A stretch of 64,000 nt of DNA from Winslowiella arboricola (GTDB lineage: Bacteria; Pseudomonadota; Gammaproteobacteria; Enterobacterales; Enterobacteriaceae). A program made the translations under genes and the position numbers. The DNA is taken from the NCBI RefSeq assembly GCF_025527015.1, contig NZ_JAODIM010000042.1, forward strand, positions 558,001 through 622,000, read 5' to 3'. This document shows, one piece after another, positions 27,060 through 36,922 of the stretch. The notes beneath the pieces are model-generated. The model was not told where the DNA came from, ran no database searches, and saw nothing but the letters and a program-made list of their open reading frames with translations. Numbering within the stretch: position 1 is the stretch's first letter; the number at the start of each line of letters is the position of its first letter.

Positions 27060-27068
27060 TTAACCACG

Positions 27069-28028
27069 ATGAAAACCTTTCACTTAATGATCGGCCTGGC
27101 AGGATTGCTGGGCCTGATGATCTGCAGCCTGTGTATCGGCGCGGGCTATATGACCTTCGACGGCTTCTGGTCAGATGCCGATATGCGCGATATTTTCCTG
27201 ATCAGCCGCGTGCCCCGCACGCTGGCGCTGGTGCTGGCGGGCGGGGCGATGAGCGTCGCCGGTCTGATTATGCAGATGCTGACGCAGAATCGCTTTGTTG
27301 AACCGTCGATTGCCGGTACGACTCAGTCCGCCAGCCTGGGTCTGTTGCTGGTAATGGTTATCAGCCCGTCAGCGTCAGTACTGGTGAAAATGGTGGTGGC
27401 GGTGCTGTTTGCCCTCGGCGGCACCGCACTGTTTATGTTACTGCTGCAACGTATGCGGATTAAGTCTGCGCTGATGGTGCCGCTGACCGGCATTATGCTG
27501 GGCGCGGTATTCAGCGCGGTGACCACCTTTCTGGCGATGGAGTTTGATCTGTTGCAGTCGCTGGGCAGCTGGGAGTCTGGCGATTTCTCCGGCGTGTTGC
27601 AGGGGCGTTATGAACTGTTGTGGATTGTCGGTGCGCTGACGCTGCTGGCGATGCTGATTGCCGATCGTTTTACCGTCGCCGGGCTTGGCCGCGATTTTTC
27701 GCTTAATGTCGGCATTAACTATCAGCAGGTGATGCTGATCGGTATGGCGATTATCGCCATTATCTGTGGCGTAGTGGTGGTGGTGGTCGGCGTACTGCCG
27801 TTCCTCGGCTTAATCGTGCCGAATATTGTCAGTATGGCGATGGGCGATAATCTGCGGCGCTCCATTCCGTGGGTGGCGCTTGGGGGCGGCGCGCTGGTGG
27901 TGCTGTGCGATATTATTGGCCGGCTGGTCAGCTATCCGTTTGAAATTCCGGCCAGTGTCATTCTCGGCGCGATTGGCGCGCTGACCTTTCTGCTGTTGAT
28001 CCTCAGGACAAAACGTCATGCAGGCTAA
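27069..28028 (+). CDS. Siderophore ABC permease 1 (FatD/CeuB type)
   Basis: A FecCD-family inner-membrane permease, 319 residues, with about nine to ten hydrophobic helices. It shows RVPRTLALVLAGGAMSVAGL near residues 50-70 and the coupling and exit motifs LPFLGLIVPNIVSM. It starts nine bases after the binding-protein stop and overlaps the next permease by 11 bases. The two permeases should form a heterodimeric channel. Confidence 0.9.
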   Translation: MKTFHLMIGLAGLLGLMICSLCIGAGYMTFDGFWSDADMRDIFLISRVPRTLALVLAGGAMSVAGLIMQMLTQNRFVEPSIAGTTQSASLGLLLVMVISPSASVLVKMVVAVLFALGGTALFMLLLQRMRIKSALMVPLTGIMLGAVFSAVTTFLAMEFDLLQSLGSWESGDFSGVLQGRYELLWIVGALTLLAMLIADRFTVAGLGRDFSLNVGINYQQVMLIGMAIIAIICGVVVVVVGVLPFLGLIVPNIVSMAMGDNLRRSIPWVALGGGALVVLCDIIGRLVSYPFEIPASVILGAIGALTFLLLILRTKRHAG

Positions 28029-29019
28029 TCCGCTATCTTCAGAACAGACCGCCGCTGCAGGCGCGGGTCTGAGCAGACCCGCGCGGCGTTTACTGCTACT
28101 GGCCGCGCTGGCGCTGCTGGCGATTACGCTGTTTATGACCATCAATCTGCACGGCAATATCGCTTATATCCTCGTGCATCGCGGTCTGATTCTGGCCACC
28201 ATGCTGCTGGTGGCTGTTGCCTCCGGCGTGGCGACGCTGCTGTTTCAGACCGTAACCAATAACCGCATTCTGACGCCGTCGGTAATGGGACTGGAAGCGC
28301 TGTTTATTCTGATCCAGACCACGATGATCTTTTTTATCGACGCCGACGGGCTGCGCGTGCTGGGGATCAGCGGCAAATTTATCTGTGAATCGTTGCTGTT
28401 AGTGTTGTTTTCACTGTTGCTGTATCGCTGGCTGTTAAGCAGCAGCGGCGTCAATCTGCATCAGGTGCTGCTGGTGGGGCTGGTGTGCGGCACGTTGTTC
28501 CGCAGCCTGTCGAATTTACTGCAGCGCCTGCTGTCACCCGGTGAGTTTGCCGTGTTACAAGGCCGTATCTTCGCCACCTTTACCCGCGCGGCGCCGGAAA
28601 TTATCGCCTTAGCCGCCGCGATTGTGCTGCTGGTGGCTGTCGTTATCTGGCGCATGCGTTTTACGCTGGATGTGCTGGCGCTGGGACGCAACAGCGCGAT
28701 CAATCTGGGGGTGCCTTATCAGCAAAAAGTGATGATTATTCTGCTGCTGGTATCGGTGCTGGTGGCGGTTTCCACTGCGCTGGTGGGGCCACTGACCTTT
28801 CTTGGCCTGCTGGTCGCTAACCTCAGCTATCAGCTGATCGGCTCTCATCGTCATCGCTATCTGCTGCCTGGTGTGGTGCTGACCGGTGTGATTGCACTGG
28901 TCGGCGGGCAACTGATTCTTGAGCGCATCTTTAATATGGCGGGCACGCTGTCAGTGGTGATTGAATTTACCGGCGGCGCGCTGTTCCTGTACCTGTTGCT
29001 GAAAAAGGCGTCGTTGTGA
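28018..29019 (+). CDS. Siderophore ABC permease 2 (FatC/CeuC type)
   Basis: Second FecCD-family permease, 333 residues, of the COG4605 branch. It has a hydrophilic N-terminus of about 22 residues and then about nine to ten membrane segments. The GPLTFLGLLVANLSYQLIGS segment is the family's periplasmic-gate region. It overlaps both its neighbours (11 and 4 bases), which indicates coupled translation. Confidence 0.9.
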   Translation: MQANPLSSEQTAAAGAGLSRPARRLLLLAALALLAITLFMTINLHGNIAYILVHRGLILATMLLVAVASGVATLLFQTVTNNRILTPSVMGLEALFILIQTTMIFFIDADGLRVLGISGKFICESLLLVLFSLLLYRWLLSSSGVNLHQVLLVGLVCGTLFRSLSNLLQRLLSPGEFAVLQGRIFATFTRAAPEIIALAAAIVLLVAVVIWRMRFTLDVLALGRNSAINLGVPYQQKVMIILLLVSVLVAVSTALVGPLTFLGLLVANLSYQLIGSHRHRYLLPGVVLTGVIALVGGQLILERIFNMAGTLSVVIEFTGGALFLYLLLKKASL

Positions 29020-29774
29020 TTGAAATCAATGCGGTGGTAAAAAAATACCTCGATACGCCGGTGCTGAATCAGGTGACTGAAAGTATCGCACAAGGTGGGG
29101 TAACATCGATTATTGGCGCGAACGGCGCGGGTAAGTCGACGCTGTTATCGGTGATGAGTCGTCTGCTGACGCCGGATGGCGGACATGTCAGTTTTAACGG
29201 GCTGGATGTGGCAAAAACCCCTGGCGACCAGCTGGCGAAAATTCTGTCGGTGCTGCGTCAGGAGAACCATCTTACCAGCCGTCTGACGGTGTATGACCTG
29301 GTAGGTTTTGGCCGTTATCCTTACAGCAAAGGACGGCTGACCGCTGACGACCGTCAGCATATTGATGCAGCGATGTGCTTTCTGAATCTGCTGCCACTGA
29401 AAGATCGCTATCTCGATGAGTTATCCGGCGGCCAGCGCCAGCGTGCCTGGGTGGCGATGGTGCTGTGCCAGGATACGCAGTATGTCTTGCTGGATGAACC
29501 CCTGAATAATCTGGATATGAAGCACAGTGTGGCGATGATGAAACAGCTGCGACGTGCGGCGGATGAGCTGAATAAAACCATTGTACTGGTGATCCATGAT
29601 ATCAATTTCGCCTCCGCTTACTCGGATCATATTATTGCCATGAAAGAGGGTGAAGTGATCTATCGTGGTACGCCGCAGCAGATAATGCATCCGCAAATTA
29701 TCGAAGCGATCTTTGATACGCAAGTGACCATTGAACAGGTCAATAATCAGTATATTGCGGTTTACTATCGCTGA
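29016..29774 (+). CDS. Siderophore ABC ATPase (FatE/CeuD type)
   Basis: ATPase of 252 residues completing the importer. Walker A is GANGAGKST near residue 34, the ABC signature LSGGQRQRAW, Walker B YVLLDEPLNNLD and the switch His in VIHDINFA. The start GTG overlaps the permease stop. No TonB-dependent receptor and no siderophore biosynthesis gene lies nearby, so the receptor must be elsewhere. Confidence 0.92.
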   Translation: MIEINAVVKKYLDTPVLNQVTESIAQGGVTSIIGANGAGKSTLLSVMSRLLTPDGGHVSFNGLDVAKTPGDQLAKILSVLRQENHLTSRLTVYDLVGFGRYPYSKGRLTADDRQHIDAAMCFLNLLPLKDRYLDELSGGQRQRAWVAMVLCQDTQYVLLDEPLNNLDMKHSVAMMKQLRRAADELNKTIVLVIHDINFASAYSDHIIAMKEGEVIYRGTPQQIMHPQIIEAIFDTQVTIEQVNNQYIAVYYR

Positions 29775-29814
29775 TGGGGCAATGAAGGTGCCGGTATCAG
29801 CACCTTCTGAGCGT

Positions 29815-30327
29815 TTAGCGCTTCGCTTCCCGCGCCGCTGCTGCCAGCCCTTCAATCCACTCCTGATGTGCATTGATCATCGGATTGGGTTTGCTGCGCG
29901 CCAGCTCACGCGCCGGTGCGCCATTCTGGGTTTCCTGCGTCAGAATACGCACCCGTCCGCCGTCCAGATCTTCAAACAGCCAGGCGTGATGCACATCAAG
30001 ACGTGACCCGGCGTCGCCTTCAACCCAGCCATGCCAGGCGATACGCGCTGGCTGACCGGCAACCGGCGGCTGATACTCGGTCACTTCCGCTTCCACCAGA
30101 AAACCAAATGTGGTGAAGCGGAAACGCGCGCCGCTGCTGAGCAACGGGCCGGGCGCGTCATAAAACACAATATCTGCCGCATTGCTGTAGTAGCCCGGCC
30201 AGGCCGAGGTATTATTCAGCAATGGCCAGACATCGGCGGCGCTTAACCCGGAAATAATGATCTCATTGGAGGCAAAATTGTCGGTCAGGCCGGGCAGATA
30301 CGCTTCTGGCCAGAAAATAGCGTGCAT
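29815..30327 (-). CDS. SRPBCC (START-like) family protein
   Basis: A 170-residue protein with the START/Bet v1-like SRPBCC fold: an N-terminal strand-helix VWPLLNNTSAWPGYYSNA, central strands with ARFRFTTFGFLVEAEVTEY and IAWHGWVEG, and a long C-terminal helix. Members bind hydrophobic ligands or act as polyketide cyclase-like enzymes. It is divergent from the LysR gene with 90 bases between, so LysR control is likely. Confidence 0.75.
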   Translation of the reverse strand: MHAIFWPEAYLPGLTDNFASNEIIISGLSAADVWPLLNNTSAWPGYYSNAADIVFYDAPGPLLSSGARFRFTTFGFLVEAEVTEYQPPVAGQPARIAWHGWVEGDAGSRLDVHHAWLFEDLDGGRVRILTQETQNGAPARELARSKPNPMINAHQEWIEGLAAAAREAKR

Positions 30328-30417
30328 GGTGATTCTCCTTAACAGGGCAAATGGTGTTGCACTATATTGCGTGCTACGCTGACATCAGTCTAATTATGCT
30401 TAGTGATGGTTGGCATC

Positions 30418-31323
30418 ATGATTTCTGATATCAGAACCCTCGATCTTAATCTGCTGAAGGCGCTGGATGCTCTGCTGGAAGAGCGCAGTGTGACGCGCGC
30501 GGCAGCGCGACTGTCGCTTACGCAACCGGCGGTAAGCGGCATGCTGGTCAGATTGCGGGAAAGTTTTGACGATGCGCTGTTTGTGCGTAGCCAGCGCGGG
30601 GTGATCCCGACTGCGCGGGCGCTGGAGCTGGCGGCGCCGGTCAGAGCCATCCTCAGTAATATTGAGGGCCTGTTGCAACCGGCGGCATTTATCCCTGCGC
30701 AGGCCAGCATGACGCTGACTATCGCCTCCACCGACTATGCGCTGCGGGCGGTGATTGTGCCGTTTCTCGCCATTCTGCGACAGCAGGCGCCAGGGATCCG
30801 CGTGGCGGTGCGACCTGTGGATCACACCAAACTACAGAGCCAGCTGGAGCGCGGCGATATCGATCTGGCGCTGGTGACGCCGGAAAGTTCGCACCCTGAT
30901 TTGCATGCGCGCAGGCTGTTTGATGAACGTTATATCTGTTTGCTGAGAACCGGACATCCGGCGGCAGCAGGGGAGATGACCCTTGCGCGCTTCTGTGAGC
31001 TGGAACATGCGCTGGTGTCGTATGAAGGCGAAGCTTTCAGTGGCGTGACCGATCACGCGCTGGCACAGATTGGCCAGCAGCGTAAAGTCAGTGTTTCGGT
31101 CAGCAGTTTTCTGGTGTTGCCGGAGTTATTGCGCGTCAGCGACCTGATTGCAGTGGTGCCGCAGCGTCTGGCGGTCAATACGCAGGGACTGGTGAGCATG
31201 GAGCCGCCGGTAGCGATCCCGGGCTTTACCAAGCTGGCGGTCTGGCATGCGCGCAATCACAGCTCGCCCGCACAGCGCTGGATCCGTGAGGTGCTGTTTA
31301 ACGCTGCATACCCCAGCGTTTAA
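30418..31323 (+). CDS. LysR-family transcriptional regulator
   Basis: A 301-residue LysR regulator from ATG 30418 (MISDIRTLDLNLLKAL); an ATG at 30403 would add five residues and is less typical. The N-terminal winged helix-turn-helix is clear (SVTRAAARLSLTQPAVSGML) and a periplasmic-binding-protein-like effector domain follows (about 95-300). It is divergent from the SRPBCC gene, its likely target, and overlaps the tail of the convergent permease gene by 26 bases. Confidence 0.9.
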   Translation: MISDIRTLDLNLLKALDALLEERSVTRAAARLSLTQPAVSGMLVRLRESFDDALFVRSQRGVIPTARALELAAPVRAILSNIEGLLQPAAFIPAQASMTLTIASTDYALRAVIVPFLAILRQQAPGIRVAVRPVDHTKLQSQLERGDIDLALVTPESSHPDLHARRLFDERYICLLRTGHPAAAGEMTLARFCELEHALVSYEGEAFSGVTDHALAQIGQQRKVSVSVSSFLVLPELLRVSDLIAVVPQRLAVNTQGLVSMEPPVAIPGFTKLAVWHARNHSSPAQRWIREVLFNAAYPSV

Positions 31324-32164
31324 CGGTGATTTTCTCGATGGTGGCGAATATCAACCCTTCCACCAGCAGGCCAATCACAATCACCGAGACCAGCCCGGCA
31401 AATACCCGGTCGGTAAACAGCTCATTACGGTTCTGATAAATATACCAGCCGAGGCCACCCTGACCGCTGGAGGCGCCGAACACCAGTTCGGCGGCAATCA
31501 GCGTACGCCAGGCAAAGGCCCAGCCAATCTTCAGGCCGGACAAAATGGCGGGCAGCGAAGCCGGAATCAGAATATTCAGCACCAGCCGCGGCCCTTTCAG
31601 CCCGTAGTTACGACCGGTCATGCGCAGAGTGTCGGAGACACTGCTAAAACCGGACCAGGTACTGAGGGCTATCGGCCACATCACCGAATGAATCAGCACA
31701 AACAACAGGCTGTTATTACCGAGGCCAAACCACAGCAGCGCCAGCGGCAGCAGCGCGATGGCGGGCAGCGGATTGAGCATTGCGGTCAGGGTGCTAAGCA
31801 GATCGCGGCCAAAACGGGTAGAGATCGCCAGCGCACTCAGCAGCAGTGCCAGCACGCTGCCAATCAGATAGCCTTTCAGCAGCAGCGACAGTGAGATCGC
31901 CATGCGGGCCGGTAACTCACCGCTGGCCATATCGGCGATAAATGCCTGCCAGGTCTGAATCACCCCCGGCAGCATCAGATCGTTATTCTGCCAGCGCGCC
32001 GCCGCTTCCCACAGCAGCAGCAAAAAAGCGACGATCACCGTTTTGCGCAGCCAGGTCTGATTCCACAGGCGCTGGTGCCATGGCAGCGGCACCTCCAGCG
32101 CAAAGTTTTCCAGCGGCGTCAGTTCACGCTGATACTCGGGACGGACGGGGGGCAGGGTTGACAT
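31298..32164 (-). CDS. ABC permease, sulfonate/nitrate/taurine type
   Basis: An inner-membrane permease of 288 residues from ATG 32164; homology starts here and not at the longer upstream frame. About six membrane segments follow a cytoplasmic N-terminus. The EAA-like coupling region (MTGRNYGLKGPRLVLNILIP) and LPAILSGLKIGWAFAWRTLI are typical of SsuC/TauC permeases. It overlaps the ATPase gene by 41 bases and the LysR gene at its 3' end. Confidence 0.85.
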   Translation of the reverse strand: MSTLPPVRPEYQRELTPLENFALEVPLPWHQRLWNQTWLRKTVIVAFLLLLWEAAARWQNNDLMLPGVIQTWQAFIADMASGELPARMAISLSLLLKGYLIGSVLALLLSALAISTRFGRDLLSTLTAMLNPLPAIALLPLALLWFGLGNNSLLFVLIHSVMWPIALSTWSGFSSVSDTLRMTGRNYGLKGPRLVLNILIPASLPAILSGLKIGWAFAWRTLIAAELVFGASSGQGGLGWYIYQNRNELFTDRVFAGLVSVIVIGLLVEGLIFATIEKITVKRWGMQR

Positions 32165-32981
32165 GATTTTTATCCTGTTCAGAAACGGCAGGCGCAACAG
32201 TTTGCCCCTGTTGCGGAAATAGCAGCTGGTGGATCTGACGCGCGGCATGCTGGAACGGCTCACTGCCAAATTGCGCCAGCGAGTATTGATGGCAGTTAAG
32301 TTCAGCGCGAACTCTGCCCGGATGCGGCGAGAGCACCAGAATCCGGTTGCCGACCACCAGCGCCTCTTCAATCGAATGAGTGACAAAGAGCAGCGTAAAA
32401 CGTGCTTCTTCCCACAGATTCAGCAGCTCTTCCTGCATATTGCGGCGGGTGAGGGCGTCGAGTGCGGCGAAGGGTTCATCCATCAGCAACACTTTAGGCT
32501 TCATCGCCAGCGCGCGGGCAATCGCCACCCGCTGTTTCATGCCGCCCGATAAGGTATGCGGCAGCGCATCGGCGAAACCGGCCAGCCCGACCTTATCGAG
32601 AAAATGGCGGGCGATCTCCCGCGCCTCACGGCGTCGCGCTTTGCCACTGGCAATCAGCGGAAACATCACGTTTTCCAGCACGCTTTTCCACGGCGGTAAC
32701 TGATCGAACTCCTGAAATACCATCATGCGATCCGGTCCCGGCTGGGTCACCGGCTGCTGATCAAGATGGATACTGCCTGCGGTAGCTGGCAGAAAACCAC
32801 CAATCGCTTTCAGCAGGCTGGATTTACCACAGCCGGAAGGACCCAGCAGAATAAAACGATCGGATGGCCAGACATCAAAACTGACATCATGGGTGGCGCG
32901 GATCAGGCGCTGGCCGGTGCGATACTCCAGTCCGACACCCTCGACGCGTAACAGCGGGCCGGCAGGTTGTTGTTCAGTCAC
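32124..32981 (-). CDS. ABC ATPase, sulfonate/nitrate/taurine type
   Basis: ATPase of 285 residues in the SsuB/TauB/NrtD family. Walker A GPSGCGKSS lies near residue 48, then the Q-loop MMVFQEFDQLPPWKSVLENV, signature LSGGMKQRVAIARAL, Walker B VLLMDEPFAALD and the switch His in VTHSIEEAL. A 60-residue C-terminal extension beyond the core is Gln/Pro-rich. It lies 17 bases after the binding-protein gene. Confidence 0.9.
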   Translation of the reverse strand: MTEQQPAGPLLRVEGVGLEYRTGQRLIRATHDVSFDVWPSDRFILLGPSGCGKSSLLKAIGGFLPATAGSIHLDQQPVTQPGPDRMMVFQEFDQLPPWKSVLENVMFPLIASGKARRREAREIARHFLDKVGLAGFADALPHTLSGGMKQRVAIARALAMKPKVLLMDEPFAALDALTRRNMQEELLNLWEEARFTLLFVTHSIEEALVVGNRILVLSPHPGRVRAELNCHQYSLAQFGSEPFQHAARQIHQLLFPQQGQTVAPAVSEQDKNHVNPAPRPSRVSA

Positions 32982-32998
32982 GGTAGCTTCTCCTGCGC

Positions 32999-34021
32999 TT
33001 AACTGCCGGGTTGTTCCCAGGCCTCTTTAAAGAAATAGTCCTGCCATGAAGTAGCACGGTTTTTCAGCACACCTAACTCGTGCAGCTTCTCGGCGTAGAC
33101 AAAGGTGCGTTCCGGCGAGACAGTGAAATTAATTTCCGGGTCGGCAACAATCTTCTGCACCAGTGGCAGCGGCAGACGGGATTTCTCCACACGAATATAG
33201 GTTTCCGCCGCTTTGGCTTTATCCGCATTAATAATTTGCGCCGCTTCATTTAACGCGTCATAAAAGGCGCGATAGGTCTCAGGATTCTGGTCATGGAATC
33301 TTTTAGTGGTATACAGCACGTTAAATGTCGCTTCGCCGCCGAGGACATCATAAGAGCTGAGAATTTTATGCACATTTTTGTGCTCCAGCGCCTGATACTG
33401 GAAAGGGGGACTGGAGAAATGGGTATTGATCTCTGAACCACCGGCAATTAATGCGGCGGTGGCATCCGGATGAGGCAGGCTGACGCTGATATTATCGAAG
33501 CGTTTATATTCGGCATTGCCATAACGTTTCGCGGTTTCAATTTGCAGGGTGCGCGACTGGAAGCCAACTCCGGCAGCCGGAACCGCAATACGGTCTTTAC
33601 TGCTCAGGTCATCGATGGTTTTGACTGCCGGATTGTTCGACAGCAGATAATTTGGCATTGAGCCGAGTGAGGCGATGGCCCGCACCTCTTGCGGGCGGCC
33701 GCGGGTACGGTCCCACAGGGTTAACATTGGCGGCACTCCGGCGGAAGCGACATCAAGGTGACCGGACAGCAGTGCTTCATTCATTGCCGTCGCGCCGGAC
33801 AGGGTACGCCAGTCAACCTTAATCTCCAGCCCCTTTTTTTTGCCCTGTTTCTCAATTAAATGCTGATCGCGTACCACATCGAGAATTAAATAGCCGATAC
33901 CGAATTGCTGCGCAATGCTGATATTTCCCTCGGCGCGCGCGCTGACTGAACTGACCAGTAAGCTAAAGGCGGTTAGCGTGCCAGCCACAACGTGCCAGGG
34001 GGTGTAAGTTTTGCTGTTCAT
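32999..34021 (-). CDS. ABC substrate-binding protein, sulfonate/nitrate/taurine type
   Basis: Periplasmic binding protein of 340 residues from ATG 34021 (MNSKTYTPWHVV), with a signal peptide ending near SARAEGN. It has the NMT1/THI5-like SBP pattern seen in SsuA/TauA (IDDLSSKDRIAVPAAGVGFQ; SGHLDVASAGVPP). No sulfonate monooxygenase or other catabolic enzyme is adjacent, so the ligand is open. It is first gene of a binding protein-ATPase-permease operon. Confidence 0.87.
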   Translation of the reverse strand: MNSKTYTPWHVVAGTLTAFSLLVSSVSARAEGNISIAQQFGIGYLILDVVRDQHLIEKQGKKKGLEIKVDWRTLSGATAMNEALLSGHLDVASAGVPPMLTLWDRTRGRPQEVRAIASLGSMPNYLLSNNPAVKTIDDLSSKDRIAVPAAGVGFQSRTLQIETAKRYGNAEYKRFDNISVSLPHPDATAALIAGGSEINTHFSSPPFQYQALEHKNVHKILSSYDVLGGEATFNVLYTTKRFHDQNPETYRAFYDALNEAAQIINADKAKAAETYIRVEKSRLPLPLVQKIVADPEINFTVSPERTFVYAEKLHELGVLKNRATSWQDYFFKEAWEQPGS

Positions 34022-34534
34022 TGTATTTATCCGCAAAGGTAAAGGACGAATGGCGTTTTTCGCCAGCTGGAAAGACAATATCCTGCCGGACTGGGAGAAA
34101 TTTGAAACGTGTTTATTGGAATAATATATGTTGAATAATTAAATGCTTTTTTAGACTTTGCTTTGCATAAAACAGACAATAGATGTTCGCGGCCAGCATG
34201 TGTACTGCGCCGGTATGCGGCTTCGGATTGCTCTTAAAACCCCGTTAATCTGGCACAAGCAGAAACAGCGTCTATACTAAATTGTGATGTTATGCGCAGT
34301 TTGGTCAGAGAAAATAAGTTAACAGCGCGAAAAGTGAAGAGTCGGTACAGGAGAAACGCACCACAGTACAACGATAATTACCGGGTCATCAGCCGCTCCA
34401 GTTCAGTTGTAACGCCTCTCTCACTTTAATCTGTTAGTTTTGATATCAGCACAATTCCTGACTGCCATAACAGACGTTCGCGCACCCGATAATCATTAAT
34501 GGACTGCGCGATCCCATGCAGACAGGAGGAAAGT
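34022..34534. other. Intergenic gap between the ABC operon and otsB (513 bp)
   Basis: This AT-rich stretch must contain the divergent promoters of the sulfonate-type importer (minus) and otsBA (plus). I found no gene, tRNA or clear operator; otsBA in E. coli is sigma-S dependent, but no diagnostic site could be assigned. Confidence 0.5.
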
Positions 34535-35341
34535 GTGACCAGAGATTCCGATGTATTCCCTTCTATAGGTGGCGGCCTCTACGCGTTTTTCTTCGATGTT
34601 GATGGCACGCTGGCTGCCATAAAACCACGCCCGGATGAGGTCTCTATCCCGGAGCAGGTTCGTCATACCCTGCAATCGATCTCGACGCTCAGCCATGGTG
34701 CGCTGGCGCTGATTTCCGGCCGTCCGATTGAACAGCTGGATCAACTGGCCGCGCCGTTACGGGCGCCGGCTGCCGGTGTTCACGGCGCCGAACGACGTGA
34801 TGCCCTGGGCGAATTACATCGCACTGTGTTGCCGGAAGAGGTGGCCAATGCGCTCGACGCGACGCTAAGCAGCAGCATGGCTAACTGGCCTGGCACACAG
34901 CTGGAGGCCAAAGGCATGGCTTTTGCGCTGCATTACCGACAGGGAATGCAGTATGAAACTCAGATTTTGCAGCTGGCGGAGTCAATGGTGGAACATTTCC
35001 CGATGCTGGCGCTGCAGCCGGGAAAATGTGTGGTGGAGCTGAAGCCCAAAGGTATTGATAAAGGGGCGGCAATCCGCACTTTTATGCAGGAAGCGCCTTT
35101 TACCGGACGTATTCCGGTGTTTATTGGTGATGATTTAACTGATGAAGCAGGATTTCTGGCGGTCAATGCCATGAATGGCTTATCAGTGAAGGTCGGTGAA
35201 GGTTCCAGCCATGCACGCTACCGCCTGAAGGGCGTTGATGACGTGTATCTCTGGCTGGAACAGATGAAATTACAATTAGATCAAGACAAGACAACGTCGG
35301 TAAGGAGTAAAGGTTATGAGTCGCTTAGTGGTCGTATCTAA
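34535..35341 (+). CDS. otsB: Trehalose-6-phosphate phosphatase OtsB
   Basis: Dephosphorylates trehalose-6-phosphate, the last step of trehalose synthesis. GTG at 34535 after AGGAGG gives 268 residues, near E. coli's 266; an ATG at 34499 would add 12 residues without homology. The HAD motifs are FFFDVDGTLAAIKP (nucleophile Asp), LISGRP, KGIDKGAAI and VFIGDDLTDEAGF. It overlaps otsA by 26 bases, ensuring coupled synthesis of both trehalose enzymes. Confidence 0.95.
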   Translation: MTRDSDVFPSIGGGLYAFFFDVDGTLAAIKPRPDEVSIPEQVRHTLQSISTLSHGALALISGRPIEQLDQLAAPLRAPAAGVHGAERRDALGELHRTVLPEEVANALDATLSSSMANWPGTQLEAKGMAFALHYRQGMQYETQILQLAESMVEHFPMLALQPGKCVVELKPKGIDKGAAIRTFMQEAPFTGRIPVFIGDDLTDEAGFLAVNAMNGLSVKVGEGSSHARYRLKGVDDVYLWLEQMKLQLDQDKTTSVRSKGYESLSGRI

Positions 35342-36752
35342 CCGTATCGCTGTACCCGATGGTTCGAAAGCCAGTGCAGGTGGTTTGGCAGTCGGTATTC
35401 TGGATGCGTTAAAGAAAACAGGTGGTTTGTGGTTCGGCTGGAATGGTGAAATCAGCGCCATCGGCGAAGAGGAAGAGGAACAACTGGGCGTGGTTAAACA
35501 GGAGGGCATTACCTATGCTTCTTTTAGTCTGACCCAGAATGATTACGACCTCTATTACAGTCAGTTCTCCAATACTGTTATCTGGCCCGCTTTCCACTAT
35601 CGCCTCGATTTAGTGCAGTTCCAGCGTGAAGCCTGGGAAGGGTATTGCCGCGTCAATGAGTTGCTGGTCGAGCGCCTGCAACCGCTGGTGGAGCCGGATG
35701 ATATTCTGTGGATCCACGATTACCATCTGCTACCGTTCGCCGCCGCCTGCCGTAAACTTGGAATGAAAAACCGCATTGGCTTCTTCCTGCATATTCCTTT
35801 CCCTACACCGGAAATTTTCAACGCCTTGCCGCCGCATCAGGAGTTGCTGGAGATGATGTGTGATTACGATCTGCTGGGATTCCAGACTGAAAGCGATCGT
35901 ACCGCCTTCCTCGAAAGCCTGTCGCTGCTGACTCAGGTACAAAGTAATGGGCCGAAACAGCACCGTGCTTTTGGCAATAACTTTGCCACCGAGGTCTATC
36001 CGATCGGTATTGAGCCGGAAAGCATCAAAGAGATGGCCGAAGGTCCGCTGCCGCCGAAAATGGCGGCGATGAAGCGCGAACTGGGTGATGCAAAAAATAT
36101 TATCGCCTGTGAGCGTCTGGACTATTCAAAAGGCTTACCGGAACGTTTCCTTGCTTATGAGGCTCTGCTGGAGAACTTCCCGGAGCATCGCGGCAATATT
36201 CGCTATTCACAGATTGCACCGACTTCGCGTGGTGATGTGCAGGCCTATCAGGATATTCGTCACCAGCTTGAGACTGAAGCCGGACGTATTAACGGCAAAT
36301 ATGGCACGCTGGGCTGGACGCCGCTCTATTACCTTAACCAGCATTTCGACCGCCGCCTGCTGATGAAAATCTTCCGTCTGACCGATGTCGGACTGGTCAC
36401 GCCACTGCGCGACGGGATGAATCTGGTGGCGAAGGAGTATGTGGCTTCGCAGGACCCGGACGATCCGGGTGTACTGGTATTGTCACGCTTTGCCGGTGCC
36501 GCCAACGAACTGACCTCAGCGTTAATCGTCAATCCTTATGACCGTGATGAAGTGGCGGCGGCTCTCGACCGGGCGCTGAATATGCCGCGTACCGAGCGTA
36601 TTTCTCGCTATAACGACATGATGGCGGTATTGCGTAAAAACGATATCACTCACTGGCGTGAGACCTTCCTGAAGGATTTGCAGGCGATTGCCGCACGTGA
36701 CGACGATCACGAGGTGACCAATAAGGTTGCGACCTTTCCACGATTAGCCTGA
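35316..36752 (+). CDS. otsA: Trehalose-6-phosphate synthase OtsA
   Basis: Glycosyltransferase family 20 enzyme that makes trehalose-6-phosphate from UDP-glucose and glucose-6-phosphate, for osmotic and stress protection. It is 478 residues (E. coli 474). [16 protein letters not shown] opens the N-terminal domain; [29 protein letters not shown] and the nucleotide-binding [12 protein letters not shown] follow. It ends at a strong terminator. Confidence 0.97.
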   Translation: MSRLVVVSNRIAVPDGSKASAGGLAVGILDALKKTGGLWFGWNGEISAIGEEEEEQLGVVKQEGITYASFSLTQNDYDLYYSQFSNTVIWPAFHYRLDLVQFQREAWEGYCRVNELLVERLQPLVEPDDILWIHDYHLLPFAAACRKLGMKNRIGFFLHIPFPTPEIFNALPPHQELLEMMCDYDLLGFQTESDRTAFLESLSLLTQVQSNGPKQHRAFGNNFATEVYPIGIEPESIKEMAEGPLPPKMAAMKRELGDAKNIIACERLDYSKGLPERFLAYEALLENFPEHRGNIRYSQIAPTSRGDVQAYQDIRHQLETEAGRINGKYGTLGWTPLYYLNQHFDRRLLMKIFRLTDVGLVTPLRDGMNLVAKEYVASQDPDDPGVLVLSRFAGAANELTSALIVNPYDRDEVAAALDRALNMPRTERISRYNDMMAVLRKNDITHWRETFLKDLQAIAARDDDHEVTNKVATFPRLA

Positions 36753-36793
36753 ATTGCAGTAAAAGTACGTGCTTTACGGCACTGAAGGAGAGC

Positions 36794-36819
36794 GGGAGCC
36801 ATTTTTGGCTCCCTTTTTT
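36794..36819 (+). terminator. Rho-independent terminator of otsBA
   Basis: GGGAGCCA (36794-36801), TTTT loop and TGGCTCCC (36806-36813), then six T. Confidence 0.92.
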
Positions 36820-36838
36820 ATGCCTGAGACCTCGGCAA

Positions 36839-36922
36839 GGTGCATATCATGGCAGGGGCGGCGAGAACGCAGCCCCTGCAATAATTTACCGGCTTATGTA
36901 GGGGCGGCGTTCTCGCCGCCCA
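36839..36922 (+). repeat. Dispersed palindromic repeat, copy B
   Basis: It opens GGTGCATATCAT like copy A, and even the bases before it (CCTCGGCA) agree with copy A. GCAGGGGC (36852-36859) pairs with GCCCCTGC (36872-36879); GGGCGGCG (36902-36909) pairs with CGCCGCCC (36914-36921). It follows the otsA terminator and precedes the flhDC control region. Confidence 0.8.
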
